Positions 62,513 through 64,000 of a DNA stretch of 64,000 nt are shown here, in pieces. The notes beneath the pieces are model-generated. The model worked only from the letters and a program-made list of their open reading frames with translations. It did no database searches and was not told the origin of the DNA. The DNA is taken from assembly GCF_020524005.1 (NCBI RefSeq), contig NZ_JAIVKK010000001.1, positions 868,001 through 932,000 of the forward strand, written 5' to 3'. This stretch comes from Microbulbifer aggregans. Its GTDB lineage: Bacteria > Pseudomonadota > Gammaproteobacteria > Pseudomonadales > Cellvibrionaceae. Numbering within the stretch: position 1 is the first letter of the stretch; each line of letters opens with the position of its first letter. The translations under genes and the position numbers were made by a program.

Positions 62513-64000
62513 ATGAACAGTTTGATTGAGTGGTGGGCCCGCAACAGCGTAGCCGCCAACCTCGCCATGATCGGGATCTTTGTCGCCGGCCTGATTGGAT
62601 TTGGCAGCATGGAGCGTGAGATGGACCCGCAGGTGCGCTTCCCCGGTTTGGAAATTCGCGTTTCCTGGCCCGGTGCAGCACCGCAGGAAGTGGAAGAACA
62701 GATCGTCTCGCGCATCGAGGAAGCAGTAAGCGACCTCGACAACATTGAGTGGGTACGCTCCTCTTCCGGGGAGAGCATGGGGGAAGTCTATATCCTCGCG
62801 GAATCCAACGTGGATTTTGCCCGCTTTATGAACGACGTAAAAATCCGGGTGGACGGCATTTCTTCTTTTCCCCGCGATATCGAACCGCCACAGGTACACC
62901 AGTGGGTAAACCGGCAAGAGTTTATTCGTGTAGCCGTCCACGGTGATTTGGGCGAACGCGAGCTGAAGCGACTGGCAGAACAACTGCGTCGTGAAGCCGC
63001 TACTCTACCCGCAGTTTCCATCGTGGAACTGTTCGGCACGCGCATGGAAGAAGTCTCCATCGAAGTGAGCGAACTTGCCCTGCGCCGCTACGGGCTGACC
63101 TTCCAGCAAGTCGCCGATGCGATTCGCGCAAACTCGCTCAACCAGTCCGCCGGCGCGGTGCGCACTGAAGTTGGTACCTACCAGCTCAAGGTACGCAACC
63201 AGGCCGACACAGAGCAGGAATTTGCCAAAATCATCGTTCGCCAGACTGCCGACGGCGGCACCATTCGCGTTGGCGATGTTGCCACCATCGTGGACGGCTT
63301 CGAAGACAACGAGATCCTCGCCACCCTGAACGGCGAACCCGCGGTTCTGCTGCAGGTGATGAGTACCGAGACCATGGATATCGTCACCGCCTCGGCATCC
63401 ATTCGCAAGTGGATTGAAGAGCGCAGTGAAACGCTGCCGACCGGTGCCAGGCTCACCCTCTGGACCGACAATGCGGATGAATTCAAAGGCCGCCTGGAAA
63501 CCATCGGCAGCTCCGCATTCCAGGGCCTGATCCTGGTACTGCTGGTGCTGTTGTTCAGCCTGCGACCGAAAGTAGCCCTGTGGGTTGCGATGGGCATCGC
63601 CACTGCCTACGCGGGTGCTTTCGTACTGCTGCCTACCGTCGGTGTATCCCTGAACATGCTGTCGACCTTCGCCTTCCTGCTGGTTCTGGGGATCGTGGTG
63701 GACGATGCAATCGTCGTCGGTGAAAGCATCCATACCGAGTCCCATAATCCCGAGCATCAGGGCCCCGGGGGCAGCCTGAATGCGGCTGTGATCGGCACCC
63801 AGCTAGTGGCCAAACCGGTCGTGTTTGCCGTAGTTACCACTATCCTCGCCTTTTTGCCGTGGATCTTTATCAGTGGCTCTACCAGCGATTTCACCCGCCA
63901 TATCACCTGGGTGGTGATACTCGCGCTGGTATTCTCGCTGATTGAGTCGCTGTTTATCCTCCCGGCGCACTTGAGCAACCTGAAGCCCCGCACAAAGCTC
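62513..64000 (+). CDS. RND efflux permease, partial (runs past the window end)
   Basis: The first 496 codons of an RND inner-membrane transporter, usually about 1,030-1,050 residues. The start MNSLIEWWARNSVAANLAMIGIFVAGLIGFG is transmembrane helix 1. The first periplasmic porter domain includes PQVRFPGLEIRVSWPGAAPQEVEEQIV. From about residue 340, helices 2-5 follow with LLVLGIVVDDAIVVGES, which holds the paired aspartates of the proton relay. The type resembles proteobacterial multidrug or lipophile pumps of the AcrB superfamily. It is cotranscribed with the adaptor. The ATG at 62513 has CGGAG upstream. Confidence 0.95.
   Translation, partial: MNSLIEWWARNSVAANLAMIGIFVAGLIGFGSMEREMDPQVRFPGLEIRVSWPGAAPQEVEEQIVSRIEEAVSDLDNIEWVRSSSGESMGEVYILAESNVDFARFMNDVKIRVDGISSFPRDIEPPQVHQWVNRQEFIRVAVHGDLGERELKRLAEQLRREAATLPAVSIVELFGTRMEEVSIEVSELALRRYGLTFQQVADAIRANSLNQSAGAVRTEVGTYQLKVRNQADTEQEFAKIIVRQTADGGTIRVGDVATIVDGFEDNEILATLNGEPAVLLQVMSTETMDIVTASASIRKWIEERSETLPTGARLTLWTDNADEFKGRLETIGSSAFQGLILVLLVLLFSLRPKVALWVAMGIATAYAGAFVLLPTVGVSLNMLSTFAFLLVLGIVVDDAIVVGESIHTESHNPEHQGPGGSLNAAVIGTQLVAKPVVFAVVTTILAFLPWIFISGSTSDFTRHITWVVILALVFSLIESLFILPAHLSNLKPRTKL

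Noticed and set aside
62009..63757. Long antisense open frames over the RND adaptor and pump
   Set aside because: They mirror strongly recognisable RND genes and have no domain of their own.

Overview
The window looks like chromosome of a moderately GC-rich gammaproteobacterium. The evidence is the clpP-clpX-lon-hupB order behind tig, an E. coli-like IbpA and Lon (catalytic residues at E. coli numbering), a Pseudomonas-type fadBA operon and a FabY-type ketosynthase. A marine Cellvibrionales or Microbulbifer-like host is my best guess, but no 16S or other taxonomic marker is present. I see no phage, integrase, transposase or CRISPR array.

Region 1 (1-7.5 kb) is the protein quality-control block on the minus strand: tig, clpP, clpX, lon and hupB, with clear terminators after tig, clpX and hupB and sigma32-like promoters before clpX and lon. 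A tRNA-Leu(UAG) gene lies just upstream of tig. Region 2 (7.7-13.4 kb) is lipid metabolism: fadBA, with a PsrA-like palindrome upstream, and fabY. Region 3 (13.6-29 kb) is mixed housekeeping: a GlxA-like regulator, a methyltransferase, ibpA with a ROSE-like RNA thermometer, thpR, an HPF/RaiA-family protein, gor, ycjX-ycjF, a head-GIN protein, a HIT protein, a globin-fold protein that has lost its proximal His, an SlyD-type FKBP, a DCC protein, tcdA and an isoaspartyl peptidase/asparaginase.

Region 4 (29-61 kb) is an unusually dense catabolic island. A LysR gene diverges from an ACAD10/11-like acyl-CoA dehydrogenase plus APH-fold kinase pair. Minus-strand genes then encode a complete side-chain oxidation set: thiolase, FadB-like fusion, acyl-CoA dehydrogenase, HSD10-like SDR, CaiB/BaiF CoA transferase or racemase, enoyl-CoA hydratase and another SDR. 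An AraC regulator diverges from this set. Next comes a same-strand series running from a LuxR/MalT-type activator through a TonB-dependent receptor, a second kinase, an acyl-CoA dehydrogenase, an acyl-CoA synthetase, a zinc alcohol dehydrogenase and a GXWXG/DUF4334 protein to a secreted dihaem protein. That last protein matches rubber oxygenase RoxA in length, haem spacing and remembered active-site positions, and the series ends at a strong terminator. A further TetR-controlled set (acyl-CoA dehydrogenase, nitronate monooxygenase-like protein, GMC oxidoreductase) lies beside it.

My reading is that region 4 is a candidate system for taking up and degrading a polyisoprenoid or similar branched unsaturated hydrocarbon. 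The dihaem oxygenase would cleave it to oxo-aldehydes. Dehydrogenases and the CoA ligase would then activate them, the racemase and beta-oxidation enzymes would shorten them, and the kinase/ACAD pairs would handle 4-oxo or 4-hydroxy (levulinyl-type) ends. This is inference from gene content, not proof of substrate. Region 5 (61.3-64 kb) starts an RND efflux operon that runs off the window.
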